Assembly: GCA_002327885.1 (NCBI GenBank)
Contig: DCUS01000140.1
Location: forward strand, 20,150 to 34,205
Length of the DNA: 14,056 bases
Reading direction: 5' to 3'
From: Syntrophaceae bacterium UBA2208
Lineage (GTDB): Bacteria; Desulfobacterota; BSN033; UBA1163
Under the pieces are notes generated by a model. The model searched no databases, had not been told where the DNA came from, and saw nothing but the letters and a program-made list of their open reading frames with translations. The translations under genes and the position numbers were made by a program. Of the stretch, positions 1-7,407 are shown piece after piece; position 1 is the stretch's first letter; each line of letters opens with the position of its first letter.

Positions 1-636
1 TTGTTCCATCTCCTGCATGAACGAAGCAAGCGAGTCCCTATTCATTACGAACTTTTCCCGGTTTACATTGATCTCGGTTTTGATTCCGGGCGAGCCGAAA
101 TTCTCAAAAAATATTTTGAAACGAAGGGGCTTCCTTATGCCATTGAATTCACGGATATCGGAAGAAGGGCAAACAGTGCCGAGAATCGAGAAAATCCCTG
201 TTTTCTTTGTTCCTGGGAGAGGAGAAAACGATTGTTTCATCTTGCCCATCGTCTCAAATGTAGCAAGATCGCTCTGGGCCACCACAAAGACGATATCATC
301 GAAACCCTCCTCCTTAATATTTTTTTCAGTGCGGAGATCAGTACCATGATTCCCTTCCAGAATTTGTTTAATGGAAAGATCACCCTGATTCGACCTTTCG
401 CCTTAATCGAGGAGAAGAAAATTGAGAGGTTTGCGCAAGAGATGGGATTGCCTTTCGGCCCGAGTGGTTGCCCCACCTCGGGAAAGACAAAACGAAAAGT
501 GGTGAAGGACATTATCGATTCTCTAAGCAAGAAGAACCGGAAAGTAAAAGGGAATATCTTCCGCGCCCTTTCCAACGTAAAGTTGGATTATACGTTGATC
601 CCCCGAAGCCATTCAAAGGAAAATGAAAATGTGTGA
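1..636 (+). CDS. TtcA-like PP-loop ATPase, 3' part (tRNA 2-thiocytidine synthesis family)
   Basis: The C-terminal ~211 codons of a gene that begins before the window; the first TTG codon is probably an internal Leu. The reading shows CFLC (window residues 67-70) followed by a basic stretch, then GHHKDDIIETLLLN (about 93-106), then a third cysteine in SGCPTSGK. A CxxC pair, a GHxxDDxxET motif and a late cysteine are the pattern of TtcA-family enzymes, which bind an Fe-S cluster and adenylate then thiolate C32 of some tRNAs in the cytoplasm. The SGGKDS P-loop expected upstream is outside the window, so ATP binding cannot be checked. The stop is TGA. It is separated from the regulator by about 90 AT-rich bases with their own promoter-like signal, so it is likely not part of the catabolic cluster. 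Family assignment is good; the exact tRNA substrate is not shown. Confidence 0.8.
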   Translation: MFHLLHERSKRVPIHYELFPVYIDLGFDSGRAEILKKYFETKGLPYAIEFTDIGRRANSAENRENPCFLCSWERRKRLFHLAHRLKCSKIALGHHKDDIIETLLLNIFFSAEISTMIPFQNLFNGKITLIRPFALIEEKKIERFAQEMGLPFGPSGCPTSGKTKRKVVKDIIDSLSKKNRKVKGNIFRALSNVKLDYTLIPRSHSKENENV

Positions 637-663
637 TGGCAAGACCTGACCCTGAATCATTGC

Positions 664-692
664 TTGACAAAATATCAGCAGTTAAGTATATG
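664..692 (+). promoter_or_regulatory. Candidate sigma-70 promoter for the XRE-cupin gene
   Basis: A perfect -35 hexamer TTGACA (664-669) is followed after exactly 17 bases by TATATG (687-692), a 4/6 match to TATAAT. Transcription would start near position 699, leaving a leader of about 25 nt. The hexamer and spacing are visible; activity is inferred. The region downstream is so AT-rich that a different -10 could be used. Confidence 0.5.
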
Positions 693-719
693 TTAATAAG
701 TTAAATTATATTTAATAAT
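682..719. promoter_or_regulatory. TTAA repeat block over the promoter, possible operator
   Basis: Two 19-bp imperfect direct repeats lie head to tail: 682-700 and 701-719. Each has the form TTAA-N7-TTAATAA, and 12 of 19 positions are identical. They overlap the candidate -10 region and end just before the start codon of the XRE-cupin gene. Many XRE regulators bind at their own promoter, so autoregulation is a reasonable inference, but simple AT-richness could also produce this. Confidence 0.3.
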
Positions 720-724
720 TTTTG

Positions 725-1273
725 ATGAAAGAGATTGCCGAAAAACTTAAGGCCCTCCGGTTGGCAAACCGAATGACCCTCAAACAACTGGCTAACAAAG
801 CCGGTTGCACGGATGCCTATCTCTCCCAGCTCGAAAGAGGCCGCGCAAATCCCTCCATTATGATCCTTAAAAAAATTGCCTCCGCCCTTCAGGTCAAGGT
901 GGTTGATTTCTTCCTGGAGCCGGAGATCAGGGAGAATGACGTGATCTGCAAAGAAGCAGAGAGGGTCAATATTCGCTTTAAACAAGGGGAGGCGAAGATT
1001 CAGATGCTTGTCCGAGACATCCAAAATAAAAGAATGCAACCTTTTTATACAACCATCGAACCCGGAGGTGGATCGAAGGGATCTTACTCCCATATCGGAG
1101 AGGAATGCGGAATTGTTTTGCAAGGAACGCTGGAGATCAACCTGAATGGGAAGGCGTATCGACTGAAAAAAAACGAAAGTTTCTATTTTTCCTCCCAAGA
1201 GCCTCATAGCTGGTCAAATCCAAGTAATAGGAAGACCGTTGTGATATGGGTGGTCAGCCCACCCACGTTTTGA
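725..1273 (+). CDS. XRE-family regulator with C-terminal cupin sensor domain
   Basis: A 182-aa cytoplasmic regulator. Residues about 5-60 form an HTH_3/XRE DNA-binding domain, with LKQLANKAG as the first helix of the HTH and TDAYLSQLERGRANPS as the recognition region. Residues about 105-178 form a small cupin barrel (GSYSHIGEECGIVLQG with H123 and E127, then H161), the usual ligand-sensing half of this family. The start is the ATG at 725; the TTG one codon earlier is unlikely. No Shine-Dalgarno is visible before it, so initiation may be weak or close to leaderless. It sits 156 bp upstream of the TRAP genes on the same strand, which suggests local control of uptake and catabolism by a pathway metabolite such as nicotinate or 6-hydroxynicotinate. 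That ligand is an inference; XRE-cupins sense many small molecules. Confidence 0.88.
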   Translation: MKEIAEKLKALRLANRMTLKQLANKAGCTDAYLSQLERGRANPSIMILKKIASALQVKVVDFFLEPEIRENDVICKEAERVNIRFKQGEAKIQMLVRDIQNKRMQPFYTTIEPGGGSKGSYSHIGEECGIVLQGTLEINLNGKAYRLKKNESFYFSSQEPHSWSNPSNRKTVVIWVVSPPTF

Positions 1274-1355
1274 CATCACCATGACCGAAAGGCATCATCG
1301 GGGCGAGAAAGTCAAAGGAATGGGAAACTAAATGTCTTGGTAAGGAGGGAGGTGA

Positions 1356-1367
1356 AATTTTAAAATT
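1356..1367. promoter_or_regulatory. 12-bp perfect palindrome upstream of dctP, possible operator
   Basis: AATTTTAAAATT is a perfect palindrome in the 156-bp gap between the regulator and dctP (1274-1429). No convincing -35/-10 pair, sigma-54 site or terminator was found in this gap. An operator role is only a suggestion, because AT-rich palindromes arise easily by chance. Confidence 0.2.
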
Positions 1368-1429
1368 GGTTCTTACAGGTCCCTTCAATAGGGTGCAGAG
1401 AGAGGTTCCAATCAAAAAGGAGGATCAAT

Positions 1430-2503
1430 ATGTATAAAAACATTACAAAAAGGGAATTTTGCGGAATTTCAATTATCTGTGTTGTCTTGTTTCTCATATT
1501 GGGGGTGGGATTGGACAAGCCTCAGGTCGCTTATGGACAGGCCATGAACATTCGATTTAGCACCTGGCATGTTCCGGTCAGCAGGGAGGCAAAGGTTTTT
1601 GGCGAAATGCTCGAAGAGCTAAAAAGGAGGAGTAAAGACCGAGTCACTTATACCATGTTCGCTGGCTCGGCGTTGGGAAAAGGCCCAGAGCATTACGACA
1701 TTGTCGCCAAGGGTCTTTCCGATATGGGTTATTTTACCGCTACGTGGACACCCGGAAGATTTCCATTGACGGATGTTCTGTCCCTTGCTGCCTGGGTCGA
1801 TGGGAAGGACATTGCAACGGACATCGGAAATGCCATGTATAAACGAGTCCTCCATCAGGAATTTCCTGGCGTGAAAATGATTGAATTGAACGGTTGTATC
1901 CAGGCTTTCATGTGGACAAAAAAACCCGTCAGGACTCTTGAAGACGTGAAAGGCCTCAAGATAAGAAGTCCGGGGGGCCATCAAACCCATTATATTAAGT
2001 CACTTGGAGCCGAGCCGATTTTCATGCCTCTCGGTGATGTCTACATGGCAATGGAAACAGGAACAATTGATGGAATCGTCACTTGTCCCCCTTTAATTCT
2101 TTCTTTCAAACTCCATGAAGTGGCAAAACATGCTGTCGTCACAACATTTGGCTGCGTTTCCGAAGGCGTCATTATGAACCAGGAAAGCTGGAAAAAGACT
2201 CCTGATGACCTTAAACCGGTTATCGAGGAAGTCTGTCACAACCCGTTCCACACGACAGGAGGACTAAACAGGGATGTCTATAAGAAGATGATGAAAGAGG
2301 TTACTGATAAAAAAGTGGAGCTCTATAATCTGCCTGCAAAGGAAGCGGAGCGTTGGTATGATCGGTTCAGAGAGGTAACAAGAAAGTGGGTGGCGGATCT
2401 GGAAGGGAAGGGTCTGAAAGCAAAAGAAGTTGTCCGTATGTACAATGAGGAATGTGAGAAACGAGGCGTAAAGGTCGCAGCCTTTCCACCTGAATGGAAG
2501 TAA
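1430..2503 (+). CDS. dctP: TRAP transporter substrate-binding protein (DctP family)
   Basis: A 357-aa periplasmic binding protein for a TRAP (Na+- or H+-driven) carboxylate importer. Residues 1-36 are a signal peptide: basic start, hydrophobic core from about 12 to 27, likely cleavage near AYGQA. No lipobox is evident, so it should be soluble in the periplasm. The mature part has the DctP fold signs: IRFSTWHVPVSREAKVF near the N-terminus, LEDVKGLKIRSPGG with R179 at the position where TRAP binding proteins hold the substrate carboxylate, and MAMETGTIDGIV after it. Start supported by AAGGAGG at 1417-1423. It is followed by dctQ and dctM and then by pyridine-degradation genes, so nicotinate or a similar aromatic carboxylate is the likely ligand; this is inferred from context only. 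Confidence 0.9.
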   Translation: MYKNITKREFCGISIICVVLFLILGVGLDKPQVAYGQAMNIRFSTWHVPVSREAKVFGEMLEELKRRSKDRVTYTMFAGSALGKGPEHYDIVAKGLSDMGYFTATWTPGRFPLTDVLSLAAWVDGKDIATDIGNAMYKRVLHQEFPGVKMIELNGCIQAFMWTKKPVRTLEDVKGLKIRSPGGHQTHYIKSLGAEPIFMPLGDVYMAMETGTIDGIVTCPPLILSFKLHEVAKHAVVTTFGCVSEGVIMNQESWKKTPDDLKPVIEEVCHNPFHTTGGLNRDVYKKMMKEVTDKKVELYNLPAKEAERWYDRFREVTRKWVADLEGKGLKAKEVVRMYNEECEKRGVKVAAFPPEWK

Positions 2504-2520
2504 CATGCGATAAGGCAATA

Positions 2521-2639
2521 TCAAATGCGAAAGTTCGACTTTCAAATGGAACTCGAACTCCAAGTATCTTAGAAATATTTGACATTGGTCATTTGCCATT
2601 GATTTGGCATTTGGGTTTTGGCATTTGGAATTCTTGTTT
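2521..2639. repeat. Heptad-phased spacer array between dctP and dctQ
   Basis: The 150-bp dctP-dctQ spacer can be cut into consecutive 7-mers. The left part carries TCAAATG at 2521-2527 and 2542-2548 in register. The right part (about 2577-2639) has the opposite-strand word, as in ATTTGAC, ATTGGTC, ATTTGCC and TGGCATT twice. The stretch ATTTGGCATTTGGGTTTTG (2602-2620) matches the spacer at 6500-6518 at all but one base. The left half is degenerate. No gene is seen inside; a TTG-initiated extension of dctQ would be made of repeat. Confidence 0.6.
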
Positions 2640-2642
2640 TAA

Positions 2643-2647
2643 AGAGG
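2643..2647 (+). promoter_or_regulatory. Ribosome-binding site that sets the dctQ start
   Basis: AGAGG lies six bases before the ATG at 2654. This favours ATG 2654 over the in-frame TTG at 2618, which falls in the repeat array and has no such site. Confidence 0.6.
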
Positions 2648-2653
2648 CGAGCC

Positions 2654-3145
2654 ATGTGGTGGACGAAAACTCAAAAGATTATTCACCGCATCAATTTTTA
2701 TGTGTGTATCGTCGGGATGTCTTTAATGATCCCATTGATGTTGCTCACCACAGGGGATATCCTCGGCAGGAAATTTCTTTCTAAAACAATTCCGGGAACC
2801 TTTGAAATATCCGAATATATCTTGGCCACCTTTATCCTGCTGGGTGCCGCTTACACCCAGCAGGTGAAGGGGCATGTCGGGGTTGATTTTATTATCTCCC
2901 GGCTATCTTCCCGTGTTCGAATTTTTTGCGAGATCATCACAACGATACTCAGTTTGTTCATCATTGCCATCGTCATATGGTACGGGTGGTTGGAAGGCAT
3001 CCGAGAGCGTACTGTCTCGGACATGTTGAGAATCCCCCAATATCCTTTCAGGATCCTCGTTGCCGTGGGAGGCTTTCTGTTGTGGCTGGAACTTCTGATC
3101 GATCTCTTCAACTCAATAGGAAAGCTTAGAAGGAGGGAAGGGTGA
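2654..3145 (+). CDS. dctQ: TRAP transporter small membrane subunit (DctQ family)
   Basis: A 163-aa inner-membrane protein with four hydrophobic segments (roughly residues 12-36, 48-68, 88-108 and 130-150), the size and topology of DctQ. The segment TTGDILGRKFLSKTIPGTFEISEY is typical: a polar/charged turn after the first helix, then a Gly-Thr-Glu motif leading into helix 2. It forms the membrane complex with DctM and receives substrate from the DctP protein. The ATG at 2654 was chosen for its upstream AGAGG; the longer 175-aa reading starts at TTG in repeat sequence. Its stop overlaps the DctM start by four bases (GTGA at 3142-3145), so the two are translationally coupled. Substrate specificity cannot be read from this subunit. 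Confidence 0.88.
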   Translation: MWWTKTQKIIHRINFYVCIVGMSLMIPLMLLTTGDILGRKFLSKTIPGTFEISEYILATFILLGAAYTQQVKGHVGVDFIISRLSSRVRIFCEIITTILSLFIIAIVIWYGWLEGIRERTVSDMLRIPQYPFRILVAVGGFLLWLELLIDLFNSIGKLRRREG

Positions 3146-4449
3146 ATCCCATTACAGCAGGGATATTGGGTAGTTTGCTACTGGCGATCTTATTGTTTCT
3201 CGGGATGCCCATTGCCTTTGTCATGATGTTGGTGGGGTTTTTGGGCATTAGTTATTTGACCTCCATCCATGCAGCATTGCCTGTTATCGCCAAAACAGTT
3301 TATGAAACGGCCTCGTATTATCCCTATACAATCATTCCTCTCTTCATCCTGATGGGAGGATTTGCGGGAAGCGCCGGGATTACCAGGGAACTCTATCAAT
3401 CCTTTGATAAATGGTTCAGGAGATTGCCCGGAGGATTAGGGATTGCCACGATTTCTGCCTGTGCTTTTTTTGCCGCTTTGAGTGGTTCCTCTGTGGCCGC
3501 CTCAGCGGCGATGGGAACGATCGCCATCCCCGAGATGAGGAGATTTAATTATGCCCCCAGATTGGCAGTGGGTGTGGTGGCTGCGGGCGGGACACTCAGT
3601 TTTCTGATTCCGCCCTCTCTTGGTTTTGTGGTCTATGGCATGCTGACAGAGCAATCGATTGGGAAACTTTTAATCTCGGGAATTTTCCCGGGAATCCTTC
3701 TCTCCCTTGCCTTTGTCACCATTATTGTTTTTCAAGTCAAATTGAATCCCAGTTTAGCTCCAGCCACTCCCGGCGAGGTAAGTTTCATAGAAAAACTAAA
3801 GGCCTTTTCAGGGATATGGGAGACACTGATCGTATTTTTTATTGTGATGGGTGGAATCTATGGTGGTTTCATTAATCCAACGGAGGCGGGTGCGATCGGC
3901 GCCACCGCTCTTTTTGTCATCGCTCTGTTAAAAAAGAAATTAACTTTTCGCAATCTTTCCGCCTCTCTTCTGGAGTCGGGCAGAATTTCGGTTTTAGTCC
4001 TTTTTCTCGTAGCGGGGGCAAATGTTTTCAGTTATTTTCTTGCCCTTTCCACGATCCCGATCGCTGTGTCGAGCTGGATGGCCGGACTTGATGTCTCGCG
4101 ATATATCATTCTTGCCATCATTATCTTGATTTACATGGTCCTCGGCTGTTTCCTGGATGCGATCTCAATGATGGTCCTCACCATGCCTGTCATCTTCCCG
4201 GTGATTAAGGCATTGGGTTTTGATCCAATCTGGTTTGGGGTCATCTGCGTGATCATGATGGAGGCGGGATTGATCACACCTCCTGTCGGGCTCAACGTCT
4301 ATACCCTTGCAGGGGTTGTGAAAGAGGTTCCCATGCAAACGATTTTCAGGGGGGCGATGCCTTTCCTGATCTCCATGATCGTGGTGGTCATTTTTATCAC
4401 CCTTTTTCCGGAAATTGCTTTATTTCTTCCATCCATGATGGGAAGGTAA
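3142..4449 (+). CDS. dctM: TRAP transporter large permease subunit (DctM family)
   Basis: A 435-aa polytopic membrane protein with about twelve hydrophobic segments, the channel-forming subunit of a TRAP importer. Family features include the N-terminal GMPIAFVMMLVG, the glycine/alanine-rich AALSGSSVAASAAMGTIAIP (about 111-130), INPTEAGAIGA in the second half (about 249-259), and the C-terminal EAGLITPPVGLNVY. Full length for the family. The start is GTG at 3142, overlapping the dctQ stop by 4 nt; a ribosome-binding site AGGAGGGA lies just upstream in the end of dctQ. Followed after 30 bp by the aldehyde dehydrogenase, which has its own strong ribosome-binding site, so transporter and catabolic genes probably share a transcript. 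Confidence 0.92.
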   Translation: MNPITAGILGSLLLAILLFLGMPIAFVMMLVGFLGISYLTSIHAALPVIAKTVYETASYYPYTIIPLFILMGGFAGSAGITRELYQSFDKWFRRLPGGLGIATISACAFFAALSGSSVAASAAMGTIAIPEMRRFNYAPRLAVGVVAAGGTLSFLIPPSLGFVVYGMLTEQSIGKLLISGIFPGILLSLAFVTIIVFQVKLNPSLAPATPGEVSFIEKLKAFSGIWETLIVFFIVMGGIYGGFINPTEAGAIGATALFVIALLKKKLTFRNLSASLLESGRISVLVLFLVAGANVFSYFLALSTIPIAVSSWMAGLDVSRYIILAIIILIYMVLGCFLDAISMMVLTMPVIFPVIKALGFDPIWFGVICVIMMEAGLITPPVGLNVYTLAGVVKEVPMQTIFRGAMPFLISMIVVVIFITLFPEIALFLPSMMGR

Positions 4450-4479
4450 AAAATTATTAATAAAAAGGAGAAGTCAAAT

Positions 4480-5964
4480 ATGGCAATGCTACCCGAGGTT
4501 AAGAGTCATTATGGAAAACAGAAATTTCTTATCGATGGAGAGTGGGTGGAGGCAAAATCTAATGTCCTCCAACAAAATCCGAATCCAGCCACAGCAGAAG
4601 TTATTTCGGAATTCCCGGAAGCCACTAAAGAAGAAGCGCGAGCAGCAGTTATGGCCGCCCACAGGGCATTCAAGAAATGGAAAGATGTGCCTCTCCGAGA
4701 CCGGGCCCGACTTCTTTTCGATATGAGGGGAAAATTTGAAGAACGCTTTGAAGAGCTTTCACGCATGCTTGTCCAGGATCATGGCAGGACAATCGAAGAG
4801 GCGAGAGGGTCTGTGAGGAGAGTCATTGAGAATATCGAGTCTGCTTGTTCTGCTGTGTACGGGTTGACCCAGAGGAACGAACACGTGGATCAGGTGGCAG
4901 ATGGAATCGATCAGTATCTCATCTGGGAGCCATTGGGCGCTTTCCTCATCATTACGCCGGGCAATATTCCGATGCATGCCTGGTCATCGTTTGTTCCATA
5001 CGGCCTTGCGGCTGGCTGTACCATGGTGGTAAGTCCGAGCAGGCAATGTCCCATCGCATCAGAAGCCATCTGTAAAGTAGCCCAGGAGGTGGGTTTTCCA
5101 CCTGGTGTTCTGAATTTGATTCACGGGGGAAGGACGATCAATAAAGAGATATTATCCCAACCCGAAGTGAAAGGCGTGGGTTTTATCGGGTCCAATCGGG
5201 CAGGATGGGAGCTCTTCGAGCTCTGTGGCAAGCTTGGGAAAACCTCTTCCATTAATGGAAATGGTAAAAATCATGTTGTCATTATGCCCGATGCCGATCT
5301 TGATATCGGAATTCAATGGCTCCTCAGGGGTTGCTTTGGAATGTCGGGACAGCGCTGTTTAGGAGTCGACAACATTGTGATCATCGGTTCTATCTACGAC
5401 GAGGTAAAAACTAAATTTAAAGAAGCTGCCGCAAGGATGAAACTGGGTTATGGACTGAATACAAAAACCGAATTGGGGCCGATGACCACCCAGGGTGGCA
5501 AAGAGAAAGTCGTTGAATGGATTGAAAAATCATTAGTCGATGGAGCAAAGATAGTTCTTGATGGAAGATCAGCTAAAGCGAATGATTACCCGAAAGGTTA
5601 TTTCCTTGGTCCCACAATCCTTGAAGATGTGAATGTGGATATGTCGATGGCCAAAGAGGAGGCTTTCGGCCCAGTCGCCGCTTTGATCAGAGGAGAACGT
5701 CTTGACCAGGCCATCGAGTGGATTAATACGAAGACCAATCTCGGTCACACAGCTTGTGTTATGACCAGAGATGGCAGAAATGCTCGCCAGTTCATTAGAG
5801 AGGTAAATGTGGGTAACGTTGGAGTCAATGTCGGTGTGGCGCAGCCCTATGCCTTCTTCCCACTTGGGTCGAGAAGGGAATCGTTTGTCGGGACAGCCAA
5901 ATCGAGGATGGCCTCGATGAGGATGTTTATGGACGAGAAAACCGTCGTTACGAGGTGGATTTAA
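4480..5964 (+). CDS. MmsA-type (CoA-acylating) aldehyde dehydrogenase; candidate 2-formylglutarate dehydrogenase
   Basis: A 494-aa cytoplasmic NAD-dependent aldehyde dehydrogenase of full length. Catalytic C293 lies in GQRC (290-293); N162 lies in ITPGNIP; EEAFGPV spans about 393-399. The usual general-base Glu of hydrolytic ALDHs is absent: that site reads ING-NGKNH with N259, the arrangement seen in methylmalonate-semialdehyde dehydrogenases (MmsA/IolA). Those enzymes use CoA instead of water and lose the neighbouring carboxyl as CO2. The Arg before the catalytic Cys and the EARG block (107-110) also match MmsA. It sits between uptake genes and nicotinate-type genes and abuts the 2Fe-2S gene (ATG directly after its TAA). 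I infer oxidation and decarboxylation of 2-formylglutarate, a substituted malonate semialdehyde, to glutaryl-CoA. The alternative is an ordinary role in valine or inositol breakdown. Start supported by AAGGAG at 4465-4470. Confidence 0.85.
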   Translation: MAMLPEVKSHYGKQKFLIDGEWVEAKSNVLQQNPNPATAEVISEFPEATKEEARAAVMAAHRAFKKWKDVPLRDRARLLFDMRGKFEERFEELSRMLVQDHGRTIEEARGSVRRVIENIESACSAVYGLTQRNEHVDQVADGIDQYLIWEPLGAFLIITPGNIPMHAWSSFVPYGLAAGCTMVVSPSRQCPIASEAICKVAQEVGFPPGVLNLIHGGRTINKEILSQPEVKGVGFIGSNRAGWELFELCGKLGKTSSINGNGKNHVVIMPDADLDIGIQWLLRGCFGMSGQRCLGVDNIVIIGSIYDEVKTKFKEAAARMKLGYGLNTKTELGPMTTQGGKEKVVEWIEKSLVDGAKIVLDGRSAKANDYPKGYFLGPTILEDVNVDMSMAKEEAFGPVAALIRGERLDQAIEWINTKTNLGHTACVMTRDGRNARQFIREVNVGNVGVNVGVAQPYAFFPLGSRRESFVGTAKSRMASMRMFMDEKTVVTRWI

Positions 5965-6414
5965 ATGATCACGTTTGTTTTAAATGGGGAAGAGATTCAA
6001 ATGGAGGTGCCTCCGCACTGGACCCTGCTGCGACTTCTTCGGGAGAAACTCGGTCTCACCGGCACGAAGGAGGGTTGCGGGATCGGTGAATGCGGGGCCT
6101 GCACCGTGCTGATGGATGGGATGCCGGTCAATGCCTGTCTTATCCTGGCACCGAAAGTGGAAGGGAAAAAAATCGAAACCATAGAAGGCCTCGGGAGTCG
6201 AAACTCCCTTCACCCGTTGCAAAAATCTTTTATTGATCACGGGGCGATCCAATGTGGCTTTTGCACTCCGGGGATATTGATGTCTTCCAAGGCTCTATTA
6301 GAAAAAAATTCTCAACCGACCCGGGAAGAGGTCAAGGAAGCGATTTCCGGCCATCTCTGCCGGTGCACAGGCTATCATCAAATCATCGAAGCCATAGAAG
6401 CGCTTAAAGAATAA
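5965..6414 (+). CDS. Molybdenum hydroxylase small subunit, 2x[2Fe-2S] (nicotinate dehydrogenase NdhS-like)
   Basis: A 149-aa electron-transfer subunit of the xanthine dehydrogenase family. The N-terminal plant-ferredoxin domain carries C38, C43, C46 and C58 (CGIGECGAC... C), and the C-terminal helical domain carries C97/C100 (CGFC) and C132/C134 (CRC). All eight ligands for two [2Fe-2S] clusters are present, and the length is normal. It passes electrons from the Mo site to FAD. The ATG follows the ALDH stop with no gap; GAGGTGG at 5952-5958 serves as ribosome-binding site inside the end of that gene. With the enamidase and reductase downstream, it most likely belongs to a nicotinate 6-hydroxylase. 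Family membership is certain; the substrate is inferred from context. Confidence 0.93.
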   Translation: MITFVLNGEEIQMEVPPHWTLLRLLREKLGLTGTKEGCGIGECGACTVLMDGMPVNACLILAPKVEGKKIETIEGLGSRNSLHPLQKSFIDHGAIQCGFCTPGILMSSKALLEKNSQPTREEVKEAISGHLCRCTGYHQIIEAIEALKE

Positions 6415-6419
6415 AGAAT

Positions 6420-6534
6420 GCCAAATGTCAAAACACAAAGTTCAAATAAAGTTCAAATTCCAAATTTCAAATATTTTGGCATTTGAACATTTGTCATTCA
6501 TTTGGCATTTGGATTTTGATATTTGACATTTATT
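6420..6534. repeat. Inverted heptad-phased array between 2Fe-2S and FAD subunit genes
   Basis: Nearly the whole 120-bp spacer divides into 7-mers: GCCAAAT, GTCAAAA, CACAAAG, TTCAAAT, a 4-nt slip AAAG (6448-6451), then TTCAAAT, TCCAAAT, TTCAAAT (to 6472). After ATTTTGG the word flips strand: CATTTGA, ACATTTG, TCATTCA, TTTGGCA, TTTGGAT, TTTGATA, TTTGACA (to 6528). The result is a large imperfect palindrome of CAAAT units, able to fold as RNA, lying between two subunits of one enzyme. It runs right up to the FAD-subunit ATG and leaves no visible ribosome-binding site. Confidence 0.75.
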
Positions 6535-7407
6535 ATGATGATCCCTCCTTTCGACTATAAAATACCAAATACTATTGAGGAAGCCTGCGATTTGTTGTGG
6601 CAGGCCGGGGGAAAAGCAAAGGTCATTGCCGGAGGGACAGATCTGGTGATCGGCCTTCGTCAGGGAGATCATGTCCCTCCACTTCTCATAGATATCACAA
6701 GAATAGAAGAACTTCGGAAGATTGAAGAAATGAATGAATCGGTTTTTATCGGGGCGGCAACCACCCATTCTGAAATTGTTTCTTCTTCCCTGGTAAAAAA
6801 ATATGGAAGGGTTTTATCCGATGCCGCTTCAGAGATTGGCTCTCCGCAGATTAGAAATGTCGGCACCATCGGTGGGAATATCGTTAATGCTTCTCCTGCA
6901 GCAGATACCATTCCTCCACTGATGGTATTAAACGCCATGGGGAAGGTCGTGTCTAAGGAGGGAGAGAGGCAAGTTCCTCTTTCTCAATTATTTAGAGGCC
7001 CTTATAAAACGACTTTAAAACCCCATGAGCTTTTGATTCAAATTATATTTGCAAAACTTTCTCCAGAGGTTCGGAGCAGCTTTGTAAGGCTTGCCAGAAG
7101 GGGGGCCATGGCGATAGCCAGAATGAATGTGGCCATTGTTCTCCAAACCGAAAAAAGAAAACATCGCATTGAAGAGATATGCATCTCTGTAGGTTCAGTG
7201 ACCCCTACTCCCCAAAGGATGTCAGAAGCAGAGGCTTTTTTAAGGGGGAAATCGCCTGATGAAGAGGTTCTGCAAAAAGCTTCTCTAAAAATTTCCGGGA
7301 CAATGATCCGCGAGAGCGGAATCCGGCCAACCACCTCCTATAAGAAGCCAGTGATAGAGGCCTTATTTGTGAGGGCCATGAGAAAGGCTCTGGAAGAATC
7401 GACATGA
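6535..7407 (+). CDS. Molybdenum hydroxylase FAD-binding subunit (NdhF-like)
   Basis: About 290 aa, the FAD subunit of the xanthine dehydrogenase family. Counting from the in-frame TTG at 6523, FAD-binding motifs are AGGTDLVIGLRQG (36-48) and GTIGGNIVNASPAADT (114-129), and the family's C-terminal CO_deh_flav_C-like region follows from about 185. There is no inserted cluster-binding loop like that of 4-hydroxybenzoyl-CoA reductase, so it resembles the simpler nicotinate/xanthine type. The start is uncertain: ATG 6535 is preferred (another ATG at 6538), since the TTG at 6523 lies within the repeat spacer. No Shine-Dalgarno precedes any of them. The stop overlaps the Mo-subunit ATG by four bases (ATGA at 7404-7407), giving tight coupling. 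It accepts electrons from the 2Fe-2S subunit and hands them to a carrier such as NAD(P)+. Confidence 0.92.
   Translation: MMIPPFDYKIPNTIEEACDLLWQAGGKAKVIAGGTDLVIGLRQGDHVPPLLIDITRIEELRKIEEMNESVFIGAATTHSEIVSSSLVKKYGRVLSDAASEIGSPQIRNVGTIGGNIVNASPAADTIPPLMVLNAMGKVVSKEGERQVPLSQLFRGPYKTTLKPHELLIQIIFAKLSPEVRSSFVRLARRGAMAIARMNVAIVLQTEKRKHRIEEICISVGSVTPTPQRMSEAEAFLRGKSPDEEVLQKASLKISGTMIRESGIRPTTSYKKPVIEALFVRAMRKALEEST

Noticed and set aside
1366..1394. A promoter just before dctP, starting TTGGTT.
   Set aside because: No acceptable -10 hexamer lies 16-18 bases downstream, so the signal is too weak to annotate.
2618..2653. A longer dctQ start at TTG 2618.
   Set aside because: The extra 12 codons are repeat spacer, there is no ribosome-binding site for it, and ATG 2654 has AGAGG at proper spacing.
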